A stretch of 64,000 nucleotides of DNA. It comes from CAVVUC01 sp963751395 (lineage in GTDB: Bacteria; Verrucomicrobiota; Verrucomicrobiia; Chthoniobacterales; Chthoniobacteraceae). Positions 24,754 to 35,946 of this stretch are shown here, in pieces. The stretch spans positions 186,001 through 250,000 of the forward strand of contig CAVVUC010000003.1 in the NCBI GenBank assembly GCA_963751395.1, read 5' to 3'. Position 1 is the stretch's first letter. Every line of letters starts with the position of its first letter. A program made the translations under genes and the position numbers. The notes beneath the pieces are model-generated. The model saw nothing but the letters and a program-made list of their open reading frames with translations. It was not told the origin of the DNA and made no database searches.

Positions 24754-25913
24754 CCGTGCCGCTTTCGACCAAAGCGAAGAGCGGATCGCCCGCGTGGTTC
24801 TTCGCGTTGTTTGGATTATTCGGCCTGGTGTTTCTCTACTTCTTTTGGATTCGTCCGGTTTCCAAAATCATGGAGGCGCGCAGTTGGAATGAGAGGCCGT
24901 GCGTGATCGTGAGCAGTTCCGTCGGCCGGCACTCTGACAGTGATGGCACCACCTACAGCGTCGATCTTGTTTACAACTACAGCGTCGAGGGCAGGCAATT
25001 CACGGGGAAGCGCTATCATTTCTTCGGCGGTTCCTCGAGCGGCCACAAAAAGAAAGCAGCCATTGTCGCACGCCACCCGGCCGGCGCAGAGACGGTCTGC
25101 TATGTGAATCCGCGCAACCCGTCGGAAGCGGTTATCAATCGCGGCTTCACGCCAGACTTGTGGTTCGGGCTGATCCCTCTGGCGTTCGTCGGACTGGGGT
25201 TTGGCGGATTTTTCTTTAGCCGGCGCGCGGCCCGCAAAGCGGCGGAGCCGATGAGCCTGCGGGGAAAAGCGGGGACAGCATTTGCCATGGAGATCGCGTC
25301 CGAGGATTCGCGGACATTGAAAGCAGCGGCGTCGCCACTCGGCAAACTGATCGTCATCATTCTCGCTGCCCTTTTCTGGAATGGACTCGTCTCTGTTTTC
25401 GTCTGGCACATGCTCGAAGGCTGGCGCGATCACCGGCCCGACTGGTTCCTGACGATCTTCCTGATCCCATTCGAGTTGGTTGGCATCGGGCTCATCGGGG
25501 CGATTGGCTATCAACTTCTCGCACTGTTCAATCCGCGCCCGACCATCGTCATCACCCCCGGCGCGGTGCGACTCGGAGACCCGTTTAGGTTGGAATGGAG
25601 AATGAGCGGGCGCGCCGGCGCGATGGAGCGGTTGCGCATTTATCTCGAAGGCCGCGAGGAGGCGACGTATCGACGCGGCACAAACACCGCGACCGACAAG
25701 AATGTTTTCAAGACGATCGAAATCACGAACCTCACGAGCAAGCTCGAGTTCTACTCCGGGGAGGCAAGGGTGAACATCCCGCGCGATTCAATGCACTCCT
25801 TCAAGAGTGACAACAACAAGGTCGTCTGGGCGATCCACGTGCGGGGCGACATCCCGCGCTGGCCCGACGTGAAAGAGGAATTCCCGATCACCGTGCTCCC
25901 GCTCAAGGCATGA
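24750..25913 (+). CDS. DUF3592 membrane protein
   Basis: This 387-residue protein has four predicted membrane segments (about 13-33, 137-160, 195-220 and 235-260). The DUF3592 region between the first two carries the usual 'YNYSVEGRQFTGKRYHF' and 'VCYVNPRNPSEAV' phrases. The cytoplasmic or external C-terminal about 120 residues form a beta-rich domain starting at GAVRLGDPFRLEWRMSG, which looks arrestin-like. The function of the family is unknown. The start ATG overlaps the rsmE stop, and its own stop overlaps the next gene, so three proteins are made in a coupled row. Confidence 0.8.
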   Translation: MTVPLSTKAKSGSPAWFFALFGLFGLVFLYFFWIRPVSKIMEARSWNERPCVIVSSSVGRHSDSDGTTYSVDLVYNYSVEGRQFTGKRYHFFGGSSSGHKKKAAIVARHPAGAETVCYVNPRNPSEAVINRGFTPDLWFGLIPLAFVGLGFGGFFFSRRAARKAAEPMSLRGKAGTAFAMEIASEDSRTLKAAASPLGKLIVIILAALFWNGLVSVFVWHMLEGWRDHRPDWFLTIFLIPFELVGIGLIGAIGYQLLALFNPRPTIVITPGAVRLGDPFRLEWRMSGRAGAMERLRIYLEGREEATYRRGTNTATDKNVFKTIEITNLTSKLEFYSGEARVNIPRDSMHSFKSDNNKVVWAIHVRGDIPRWPDVKEEFPITVLPLKA

Positions 25914-26281
25914 ACACGCTCTCGATCACGCCGCAAAAGCAAGGGACGGAGTTGCGCCCCGGCGACGAAATCGCGGGCGAAGTTTCCTGGCAGCTCGACG
26001 CGCAACCGAAGTCAGTGGAGTTGCGGTTGTTTTGGTTCACTCGCGGCAAGGGAACCGAAGATGTCGGGGTCGCGCAGACGATTCCCTTTGACGCGCCAGC
26101 CGTGGTCGAGAGGCGTCCGTTTCACATCACACTTCCGGATTCGCCATACAGTTTTTCCGGCAAGCTGATCACGCTGGCGTGGGCGTTGGAGCTGATCGCG
26201 CTTCCCGCAAAGGAAGCTGCGCGATTCGAGTTCACGCTCTCACCAACGGGAAAAGAGATCCGGCTCGATGCGGGCGTGTGA
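25910..26281 (+). CDS. Arrestin-like small protein, unknown function
   Basis: This 123-residue soluble protein is predicted to be all-beta. The segment TELRPGDEIAGEVSWQL and the later RPFHITLPDSPYSFSGKLIT recall an arrestin N-domain fold ('G..v.G.v'), and its opening is similar in style to the C-terminal domain of the preceding DUF3592 protein. I find no named family with confidence. The four-base overlap with the upstream gene argues for a joint function. Confidence 0.6.
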   Translation: MNTLSITPQKQGTELRPGDEIAGEVSWQLDAQPKSVELRLFWFTRGKGTEDVGVAQTIPFDAPAVVERRPFHITLPDSPYSFSGKLITLAWALELIALPAKEAARFEFTLSPTGKEIRLDAGV

Positions 26282-26333
26282 CAATCCATTCGCGACGCAT
26301 CGCGTCCTCCGCGTGCGCTACCGGTTGCAAGGG

Positions 26334-26846
26334 ATGACATGGGACGACCTGCTTGCGCGTCTCGAATCACTCGAGTTCCGCGCCGCCATCGTTGGTCCGA
26401 AGGGTTCTGGAAAAACCACGCTGCTCGAAGACCTTGAAGCACCGCTTCATCGCCTCGGATTCACGACGAAGAACCTGCGCCTCGATGAAACTCGCCGGAA
26501 GTTTCCCCCCGATTTTCTAGCGGATTTTTTCACGCGCCTGAGTTCACGTGACATCATACTCTTCGACGGCGCGGAGCAAATGAGCTGGCTCGCGTGGCGG
26601 TCGTTCCGCCAACGGGCGCGAAGAGTGGGCGGCTTGATCGCCACGTCACACCGCGCCGGCCTGCTGCCGACATTGATTCAGTGTTCGACCACACCGGAAC
26701 TGCTCGGGGAAATCGTCGCCGAACTCGGCGAATCAACACAGGATGCGCCAGCCCTTTTTGAAAAGCACCGCGGCAACCTCCGCGAAGCGCTGCGCGAGTT
26801 ATACGACATGCACGCCGCGCAAGAGGAGTCATTCCGAACAAAGTGA
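26334..26846 (+). CDS. Small P-loop ATPase
   Basis: This 170-residue protein has a Walker A motif, GPKGSGKTTLLEDL (about 22), and a Walker B-like strand with acidic end, DIILFDGAEQMSW. The conserved ATSHRAGLLPTLI resembles a sensor-1 segment. No effector domain is visible. An earlier in-frame ATG at 26268 would overlap the previous gene by 14 bases and add 22 residues, so the start is uncertain. It is the last gene of the rsmE / DUF3592 / arrestin-like row and may power or regulate those proteins; that is inference. Confidence 0.7.
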   Translation: MTWDDLLARLESLEFRAAIVGPKGSGKTTLLEDLEAPLHRLGFTTKNLRLDETRRKFPPDFLADFFTRLSSRDIILFDGAEQMSWLAWRSFRQRARRVGGLIATSHRAGLLPTLIQCSTTPELLGEIVAELGESTQDAPALFEKHRGNLREALRELYDMHAAQEESFRTK

Positions 26847-26912
26847 GGAACCCCGCAAACAGCGCTTGATGTAATTCGCGGGATCCTTCGCTGCGCTCAG
26901 GATGACGCGGTC
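26829..26912. repeat. Palindromic interspersed repeat (TCATTCCGA family)
   Basis: TCATTCCGAACAAAGTGAGG on the left mirrors CCTTCGCTGCGCTCAGGATG on the right, with GCGGG/CCCGC arms inside. Related repeats are at 1741 and 48621-48850. The left arm overlaps the last codons of the ATPase gene (EESFRTK), so the repeat supplies that C-terminus. Confidence 0.6.
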
Positions 26913-26939
26913 AAGGAAGCCCAAGACCGAGAGGATCGT

Positions 26940-27827
26940 TCACCCGCGCACGAACTGCCCGATTGGATCGCTGCCGTTTGGCGTGAAGGCGAGCCGGCCG
27001 TTGCGCTCGGCGACATGTTCGATGGGGGGCGGTTCCGCACCGAGATAACGCTCCACGTTTTTTGCGAAACGCGCCGTGTCGCCGGACGACAGAACGCGGA
27101 GACAGCCCGATCCCGCGCCGTGAAATTCCGGGTGGCGTTTGAGCCATTCGCTGAAGCACCCGGCCACGAACGGCGCGGGATCGAGCACGGTGACATCGGC
27201 GGACACGCATCGGACAAACACATCGCGCAGCAACGGAAAATGCGTGCAGCCGAGCACGAGGGTGTCGATGTCGCCGAACTGCGCGACATATCTTTCCACC
27301 GCGAGATGCGCGATCTCGGTGCGCTCCCAGTTTTCCTCGACGATCGGTGCCAACAGCGGCGCGGCGATCTCGGTGACACGCACGGATGGACTCAGCTTCC
27401 GAACTTCCGTCGTGAACGTGCCCGACGCGACGGTGCGCGCGGTGCCGATGAAGCCGATGTGGCCGCGCGTGACGGCGACCGCATTTTCCGCAGCCGGAAT
27501 GGTGACGCCCAGCACTCGCCGCTCCGCGCTGCCATAGCGCTGCTGCAGGTGGCGCAGCGCGACACTCGAAACCGTGTGGCATGCGACGACGACGCCGCCG
27601 CAGCCCTCGGCAAAAAGCAGTTCGACGCATTGCTCTGAAAAATCGAGCACCGTTTCGAGATCGCGTCCGCCGTAAGGCGCCCGGCCGTTGTCGCCAAGGT
27701 AGATGAAATCGAGGAGGGGCAGTTCGCGCCGGAGTTCGCGCAGCACGCTCAAGCCGCCGTATCCGCTGTCGAAAACGCCAATCGGGGAGGTTGGGAGTTG
27801 AGGGTCGATGGTTGAGAGATTTTTCAT
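26940..27827 (-). CDS. murI: Glutamate racemase
   Basis: It supplies D-glutamate for peptidoglycan. It has 295 residues with IGVFDSGYGGLSVLRELRRE (about 16-35), GDNGRAPYGG, the two catalytic cysteines in VACHTVSS (about 83) and VLGCTHFPLLR (about 195). The first cysteine motif is unusual: most racemases have CNT, whereas here it is CHT. The N-terminal about 15 residues (MKNLSTIDPQLPTSP) are coded by a word-like repeat (27785-27827), so the ancestral start may have been nearer IGVFDSG. It faces valS across the amidase gene. Confidence 0.93.
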   Translation of the reverse strand: MKNLSTIDPQLPTSPIGVFDSGYGGLSVLRELRRELPLLDFIYLGDNGRAPYGGRDLETVLDFSEQCVELLFAEGCGGVVVACHTVSSVALRHLQQRYGSAERRVLGVTIPAAENAVAVTRGHIGFIGTARTVASGTFTTEVRKLSPSVRVTEIAAPLLAPIVEENWERTEIAHLAVERYVAQFGDIDTLVLGCTHFPLLRDVFVRCVSADVTVLDPAPFVAGCFSEWLKRHPEFHGAGSGCLRVLSSGDTARFAKNVERYLGAEPPPIEHVAERNGRLAFTPNGSDPIGQFVRG

Positions 27828-27889
27828 GCGCGACTTTCAGCGACAAGCGGTCGCCTTTCTGCTCTCAACGCGCACCTTTCGCCTCCCGA

Positions 27890-28987
27890 CTAATTCGTCG
27901 AGCGCGTGATGACAGTCGGCTCATTCTCCTTTGAGCGCCGCAGAGATTCCTGTTCGCTGATGACCTCGCCGAGGTTGCGCAGGCCCACGGACTGGCCGGA
28001 CGCGAGTGTCGTCGGCGACGTGGTTCCGACCGCGCGGCGGTAGTTGTCCACTGCGGCGGCGATGCACAACGCCATGTTGCTGCGATATTGGGTCGTCGCG
28101 ACTCTCCGGCTGTCATTCGGGCACGTGAGAAAGCCGCCTTCGATCAGCACGCCTGGAATGGTGATGTCGCGAATGACGACGAACCGTGCGCGCTTGATGC
28201 CACGGTCGTAAAGCTGCGAGTGGCAAATCAGCGATGCATGTGTCGCGCAGGCGAGCGCCATGTTTTCCGAGTCGCGGACATTGCCGGGGCAGAGGTTCAG
28301 GTCCGTGATGCGCGGGCCGTCTGACATCATGGACGGAACGCCGCGCGGGGCGAGCGTGTAGGTTTCGATGCCGGTCGCGCTCGAATCGCCGCCGCAATTG
28401 AAATGAACCGAGATGAAAATGGCGTTCTTGAACCGGTTGGCGATCCGCACGCGTTCTTCGAGCGGGATGAAAACATCCGACCGCCGCGTGAGATAGACTT
28501 TGAAACCTCGTTCTTCGAGAACCTGTTTCGCCCGCATGACCACGTCGAGCGTGAAGCTCTTTTCATTTCCCCAAAGGCTGAGCGCGCCGTTGTCGTGCCC
28601 GCCATGACCGGCGTCCAGGATCACCGTGTCCACCATTTCCGCGCCTTTGATCCGGCTCGGTCGCAACACCGGCTCGATCACTTTCGTCAGATCCATGCGG
28701 GAGACGATCGGCTTTCCGTTGTGCTCGCAGATCGGGTAGCTGAGGATGAACTTGAGGTTGTTAATATGGAGCTCGTTCGAGCCGACTGCGCCGCGCAGAC
28801 TGCGGCCCGCCGAGGCAAGGGTCACGCTGTTGCTGACACGCTGCACGCCGCCGAGGTTGTAGAACTGCGCCACGTTTTCGAGGGTCACGTGGTCGCGACC
28901 GGCGAACTTGATGAGATCCCAATCACCGGCGTGGACGCTTGCCGCGCAGGCGAGGATCGAGATGAGCAATAGGTGCAGCCTCCGCAT
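27890..28987 (-). CDS. N-acetylmuramoyl-L-alanine amidase (Amidase_3)
   Basis: It cuts the amide between MurNAc and the stem peptide in the periplasm. It has 365 residues: a signal peptide (MRRLHLLLISILACAASVHA), an N-terminal region of about 110 residues resembling a copper-amine-oxidase-like/AMIN-type domain (FAGRDHVTLENVAQFYNL), then the Zn-dependent Amidase_3 domain. The zinc ligands are in TVILDAGHGGHDNGA and SVHFNCGG, and the catalytic Glu in GVLIEGGFLTCPNDS. The start at 28987 gives the signal peptide; the longer frame upstream is not conserved-looking. It pairs sensibly with murI, the next gene on the same strand. Confidence 0.9.
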   Translation of the reverse strand: MRRLHLLLISILACAASVHAGDWDLIKFAGRDHVTLENVAQFYNLGGVQRVSNSVTLASAGRSLRGAVGSNELHINNLKFILSYPICEHNGKPIVSRMDLTKVIEPVLRPSRIKGAEMVDTVILDAGHGGHDNGALSLWGNEKSFTLDVVMRAKQVLEERGFKVYLTRRSDVFIPLEERVRIANRFKNAIFISVHFNCGGDSSATGIETYTLAPRGVPSMMSDGPRITDLNLCPGNVRDSENMALACATHASLICHSQLYDRGIKRARFVVIRDITIPGVLIEGGFLTCPNDSRRVATTQYRSNMALCIAAAVDNYRRAVGTTSPTTLASGQSVGLRNLGEVISEQESLRRSKENEPTVITRSTN

Positions 28988-29127
28988 CGGACGGGAGCGT
29001 GGACTTGGCTCCGGCTGAACGCAAGCGGTTTTTCGCCAGGCGCGGCTGCGCGGTTGAGGAGTTGAGGTCGCTGCGAAGTCCCTCAACTCTTTACAAACCC
29101 GTGCTCTTCGTAAAAATTGCCGCTCCC

Positions 29128-32460
<3,333 letters not shown>

Positions 32461-32476
32461 TCGCCCTCTGAAACTG

Positions 32477-32998
32477 ATGCGCCGTCTATTTCTTACCTCC
32501 ATCGTCCTCGTCCTCACGATTGCCGCACCGGTCCGCGCGCAAACCGATCAATCCGCCGTCATCACCGACCTCAAGGGAATGCCCACGAAGGAGGGGTTCT
32601 CGGCCTTGCTGGCGCTCACCACGAACAAGAACATCTTTCAGGAATGGGTCCCGGATTTCCGCATCGCGCCTGTAAAAATCGTGAAGCGCAACACGCCGGT
32701 TCTCACGCTCATCCTCATCGCGAATCCCGGTGTCGATGGCCAGGGAATGGCACACGTCACGTACGACATCGTGATTAAGAAGCCCGACGGCAAACTCTAC
32801 GCGGAGGCTCCGAACATGCCCGGATGGAACGGCAGAAAAGCGCCGGCTCCCGGCCTCGTCGAACTCGCCCGAGGCACGGTGACGATCACCATCGAGGGAG
32901 ACGATCCGGCTGGCACCTACACCGTCGAGGCGACGGTTCGTGACAACGTCAAGGCTGTTGCCATCACGATGTCGCGCAAGTTCCTCGTGGAAAAGTAA
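32477..32998 (+). CDS. Exported protein of unknown function
   Basis: This 173-residue protein has a signal peptide (MRRLFLTSIVLVLTIAAPVR, cleavage near AQT). The mature domain is predicted beta-sandwich, ending in TITIEGDDPAGTYTVEATVR and SRKFLVEK, similar in style to secreted Ig-like domains. GMPTKEGFSALLALTTNKNI and PNMPGWNGRKAPAPG may be family features, but I cannot name the family. It lies 16 bases after valS, on the same strand, and abuts the convergent larC stop with no gap. Confidence 0.65.
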   Translation: MRRLFLTSIVLVLTIAAPVRAQTDQSAVITDLKGMPTKEGFSALLALTTNKNIFQEWVPDFRIAPVKIVKRNTPVLTLILIANPGVDGQGMAHVTYDIVIKKPDGKLYAEAPNMPGWNGRKAPAPGLVELARGTVTITIEGDDPAGTYTVEATVRDNVKAVAITMSRKFLVEK

Positions 32999-34366
32999 TC
33001 ACGCGCTTCGCGGCGATGCGGCCTTGTATTGGTCGAGCGCCGCTTGATGCACGACTCGCAGCGGTTGCCCGCTTTTTTCGCTCGCCGCGCGCACGGACTC
33101 GAATTCAGGCGCGACTTGAATCACGTCGCCGCTGCGAAGCCCGACTTTGATGGTGATTTCGCCGAACGGCGTCTGCACCTTCTCGAATCGCCGGTCGAGC
33201 TTGAACCGGTTTACCTGCTCGAACCGAAGGCCGAATGAAGTCGTCTCGCTGAAAATCACGCCGGCGATTCTTGTGACAGCATCGCTGTGGCAGAGCGCGG
33301 TGAGCAGCACGCCCGGACGGTTCTTCTTCATCTGGATCGGCGTGAAAAAAACGTCGAGCGCACCGGCGGTGAGGAGCTTGTCCAGCAACGCGCCGGTGAT
33401 CTCCGGCGAGAGATCGTCGATGTTCGTTTCGATGCGCGTGATCGTGTCGGTGTCGTAGCTGTGGCCGGGGTCTGAAATCCCGGCCACAACGTCGAGGTCG
33501 CCGAGCACCGCTCGGAGCACATTCGGGCGCGTCCGGCCTTTTCGCGATCCGAGGCCGTAGCCGACCTTCGCGATCTTCATGCGCGGCATCGGGCCAAACG
33601 AAGCGGCGAACTCCGCGATGATTCCCGCGCCTGTGGGCGTGATCATTTCGAAATTCTCCTCGCACTGTGTGAGGGAGATGCCTTTCAGAATCTCGAGCGT
33701 CGCGGGAGCGGGCACCGGGAAACGTCCATGCGCCGTGTCGGTCCAGCCGCGGCCATCCTGCAACTCGCCGGCGAAGACCTTTTCGATGCCGAGCTGCTCG
33801 ATGCCGGCACACGCGCAGACAACGTCTGCGATCGAATCGAGACCACCGACTTCGTGGAATTGGACCACCTCGGGAGTGACGCCGTGGATCTTTCCCTCCG
33901 CAACCGCGATGCGCTGAAAAATGCCGAGCGCATGCTGCTTCACGAAAGCAGACAGATCGCTCTTCTCAATCAGCGCCCGAATCTCCGCATGGGAGAGTCC
34001 ATGCTCGTGTTCGTGCCCGTGGCAATCGCCGTGTGAATGCCCGTGCTCATGTCCATGATGGTGCTCGTGATGCTCGTGGTGATGATGCTCCTCCTTCTCA
34101 TCGTGCGCATGCGAATGATGCTCGCATTCCGCATTCCGCGTTCCGCATTCCGCATTCTCCCTGTGCGTCGCGCCTTCGTGGATGCTGAATTTCACGCCCT
34201 CGATCTCCTGCTGCTGCTTGCGCTCGAAGTGCATGTGAAAGTCGCCGATTTCGAGTTTGGAGAGTTCCCACTCGAAAGTGGACGGCTTCACGCCGAGATC
34301 GGTGAGCGCACCGACGGTCATGTCGCCGCTGATGCCTGAGAAACAATCGAGAAAGAGAACGCGCAT
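32999..34366 (-). CDS. larC: LarC-type nickel insertion protein with His-rich loop
   Basis: LarC (DUF111) builds the nickel-pincer cofactor of lactate racemase-type enzymes. It has 455 residues. The N-terminus is FLDCFSGISGDMTVGALTDL. A loop (about 83-125) contains more than 20 histidines (EEHHHHEHHEHHHGHEHGHS), probably a nickel store. Family motifs VQFHEVGGLDSIADVV, GELQDGRGW (usual 'lP.G.G.v'), ITPTGAGIIAE and TRIETNIDDLSPEITG follow. Two repeat-derived segments are in frame, at about residues 69-81 (ENAECGTRNAEC) and 293-302 (VAGISDPGH). larA, larB and larE are not in the window. Confidence 0.9.
   Translation of the reverse strand: MRVLFLDCFSGISGDMTVGALTDLGVKPSTFEWELSKLEIGDFHMHFERKQQQEIEGVKFSIHEGATHRENAECGTRNAECEHHSHAHDEKEEHHHHEHHEHHHGHEHGHSHGDCHGHEHEHGLSHAEIRALIEKSDLSAFVKQHALGIFQRIAVAEGKIHGVTPEVVQFHEVGGLDSIADVVCACAGIEQLGIEKVFAGELQDGRGWTDTAHGRFPVPAPATLEILKGISLTQCEENFEMITPTGAGIIAEFAASFGPMPRMKIAKVGYGLGSRKGRTRPNVLRAVLGDLDVVAGISDPGHSYDTDTITRIETNIDDLSPEITGALLDKLLTAGALDVFFTPIQMKKNRPGVLLTALCHSDAVTRIAGVIFSETTSFGLRFEQVNRFKLDRRFEKVQTPFGEITIKVGLRSGDVIQVAPEFESVRAASEKSGQPLRVVHQAALDQYKAASPRSA
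33461..33487 (-). repeat. In-frame palindrome in larC (same family as valS insertion 1)
   Basis: GTGGCCGGG and CCCGGCCAC pair around GTCTGAAAT. On the coding strand it gives VAGISDPGH, nearly identical to the GVSDPGH unit in valS and in the same frame. Confidence 0.8.
34122..34158 (-). repeat. In-frame GCATTCC word repeat in larC
   Basis: Four or five tandem GCATTCC/GCGTTCC units code ENAECGTRNAEC between the N-terminal domain and the His-rich loop. The same words occur in the gene at 47247-48590. Confidence 0.75.
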
Positions 34367-34425
34367 GGCGGGAAGGTAAGTTCACGCTTGCGCGGGACAA
34401 GCGAAAATCGAGAATCGGCAGACCG

Positions 34426-35874
34426 ATGGAAGAAACCAACGACTTGATCGAGACACGGCGGCAGAAGCTCCAATCCCTGCGCGACAAAGGCGTGGAGCCT
34501 TTCGGCGGGAGATTCGACGTGAGCGGAACCGTCGGGGAAATCCGCGCGCGGTTCGCCGAGGGCAACGCCGAGCGCGTGGCCGGACGCATCACCGCGCATC
34601 GCGACATGGGCCGGAGCCACTTCGTCGATGTCACCGACGCGACCGGGCGCATCCAGATTTTTCTGCACGCGAAAGAAATCGGGCTGGAGCAGTTCGAGAT
34701 TTTCAAACTGCTCGATCTTGGCGATTTCGTCGGCGTCGAGGGCGAGGCGTTCGTCACGAAAACCGGCGAGCCGTCGATTCGGGTGAAAGCTTTCACCGTT
34801 CTCTCAAAGGCGCTGCGCCCAATGCCGGACAAATGGCACGGCGTCGCCGATGTGGAGATCAAATACCGCCAGCGCTACCTCGATCTCCTCGCGAACCCGG
34901 AGTCGAAGGCGGTCTTTTTGAAGCGCATCGCGATCGTGCGCGAGATCCGCGACTTCCTCCAAGCGCGCGGATTTCTGGAGGTCGAGACACCCATGATGCA
35001 AACGGTCGCGGGAGGCGCGGCGGCGCAGCCGTTCAAGACACACCACAACGCGCTCGGGCTCGATCTTTACCTCCGAATCGCGCCGGAGCTTTATCTGAAG
35101 CGGCTGCTGGTCGGCGGGTTCGACAAGGTGTTCGAGTTGAACCGCAATTTCCGCAACGAAGGCATCTCGCGCCGTCACAACCCGGAGTTCACGATGCTCG
35201 AAGCGTATTGGGCCTACGCGGATTTCGAACTGATGGCGGAGCTGGTCGAGGAGCTGGTCTGTCATCTTGCGGAGAAGGTCTGCGGCTTGCTCAAGATCGA
35301 GCATCGCAACGCCGACGGGAACGTCACGCGCACGATTGACCTTACGCGTCCGTGGCGGCGTGCGCGCTACCACGATCTTGTGCGCGAGGTCGCGGGCTTG
35401 GATTGGTTCGAGTTGAATACGAAACAGCGGCGCGAGAAGTGTCGCGAGCTTGGCGTCGAGACGCATCCCGAGATGGCCGACTTCGAAGTGACACAGCATG
35501 TTTTCGAAAAGCTGGTCGAGGAGAAAACCTTCAATCCACTCTACGTGACGCACTGCCCGAAGGAACTGGTGCCGCTCGCGAAGCAAAACCAAAACGATTC
35601 ATCGGTCGTCGATGTGTATGAACTCGTGATCAACGGCCAGGAGATTTCGCCCGGCTATTCCGAACTCAACGATCCGATTGTCCAGCGCGAGCGGCTGACG
35701 CATCAGGCCGGCGAGGAGAAACAAAACATCGACGAAGACTTTCTCACCGCGCTGGAACACGGCATGCCTCCGGCGGGCGGCATCGGCATCGGCATCGACC
35801 GGCTCGTGATGATGCTCACCGGCGCGGAGTCGATCCGCGACGTGATCCTCTTCCCGCACTTGAAGCCTAAGTAA
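34426..35874 (+). CDS. lysS: Lysyl-tRNA synthetase, class II
   Basis: It charges tRNA-Lys. It has 482 residues: an N-terminal OB-fold anticodon domain (about 55-165, with RSHFVDVTDATGRIQIF), then the class II catalytic core. Motif 2 is FRNEGISRRHNPEFTMLEAY (about 240) and motif 3 is GIGIGIDRLVMMLTGAESIR near the end. The YSELNDP segment is normal. Divergent from larC, with 59 bases between the two starts that must hold both promoters. Confidence 0.97.
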   Translation: MEETNDLIETRRQKLQSLRDKGVEPFGGRFDVSGTVGEIRARFAEGNAERVAGRITAHRDMGRSHFVDVTDATGRIQIFLHAKEIGLEQFEIFKLLDLGDFVGVEGEAFVTKTGEPSIRVKAFTVLSKALRPMPDKWHGVADVEIKYRQRYLDLLANPESKAVFLKRIAIVREIRDFLQARGFLEVETPMMQTVAGGAAAQPFKTHHNALGLDLYLRIAPELYLKRLLVGGFDKVFELNRNFRNEGISRRHNPEFTMLEAYWAYADFELMAELVEELVCHLAEKVCGLLKIEHRNADGNVTRTIDLTRPWRRARYHDLVREVAGLDWFELNTKQRREKCRELGVETHPEMADFEVTQHVFEKLVEEKTFNPLYVTHCPKELVPLAKQNQNDSSVVDVYELVINGQEISPGYSELNDPIVQRERLTHQAGEEKQNIDEDFLTALEHGMPPAGGIGIGIDRLVMMLTGAESIRDVILFPHLKPK

Positions 35875-35875
35875 T

Positions 35876-35946
35876 TTAACCGCAGAGACGCGGAGGCGCG
35901 GAGCTTTTGAAATACATCCTTCTCTGTGCCTTTATGTCTCCGCGTT
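35876..35946. repeat. Interspersed repeat (CCGCAGAGACGCGGAGG type)
   Basis: AACCGCAGAGACGCGGAGGC on the left mirrors TCTGTGCC...GTCTCCGCGTT on the right around a short A/T-rich centre. It lies directly after lysS and includes the TTG start codon of the next gene. A degenerate version (CACCGCAGAAGAAACGCGG) is at 17358-17376. Confidence 0.6.
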
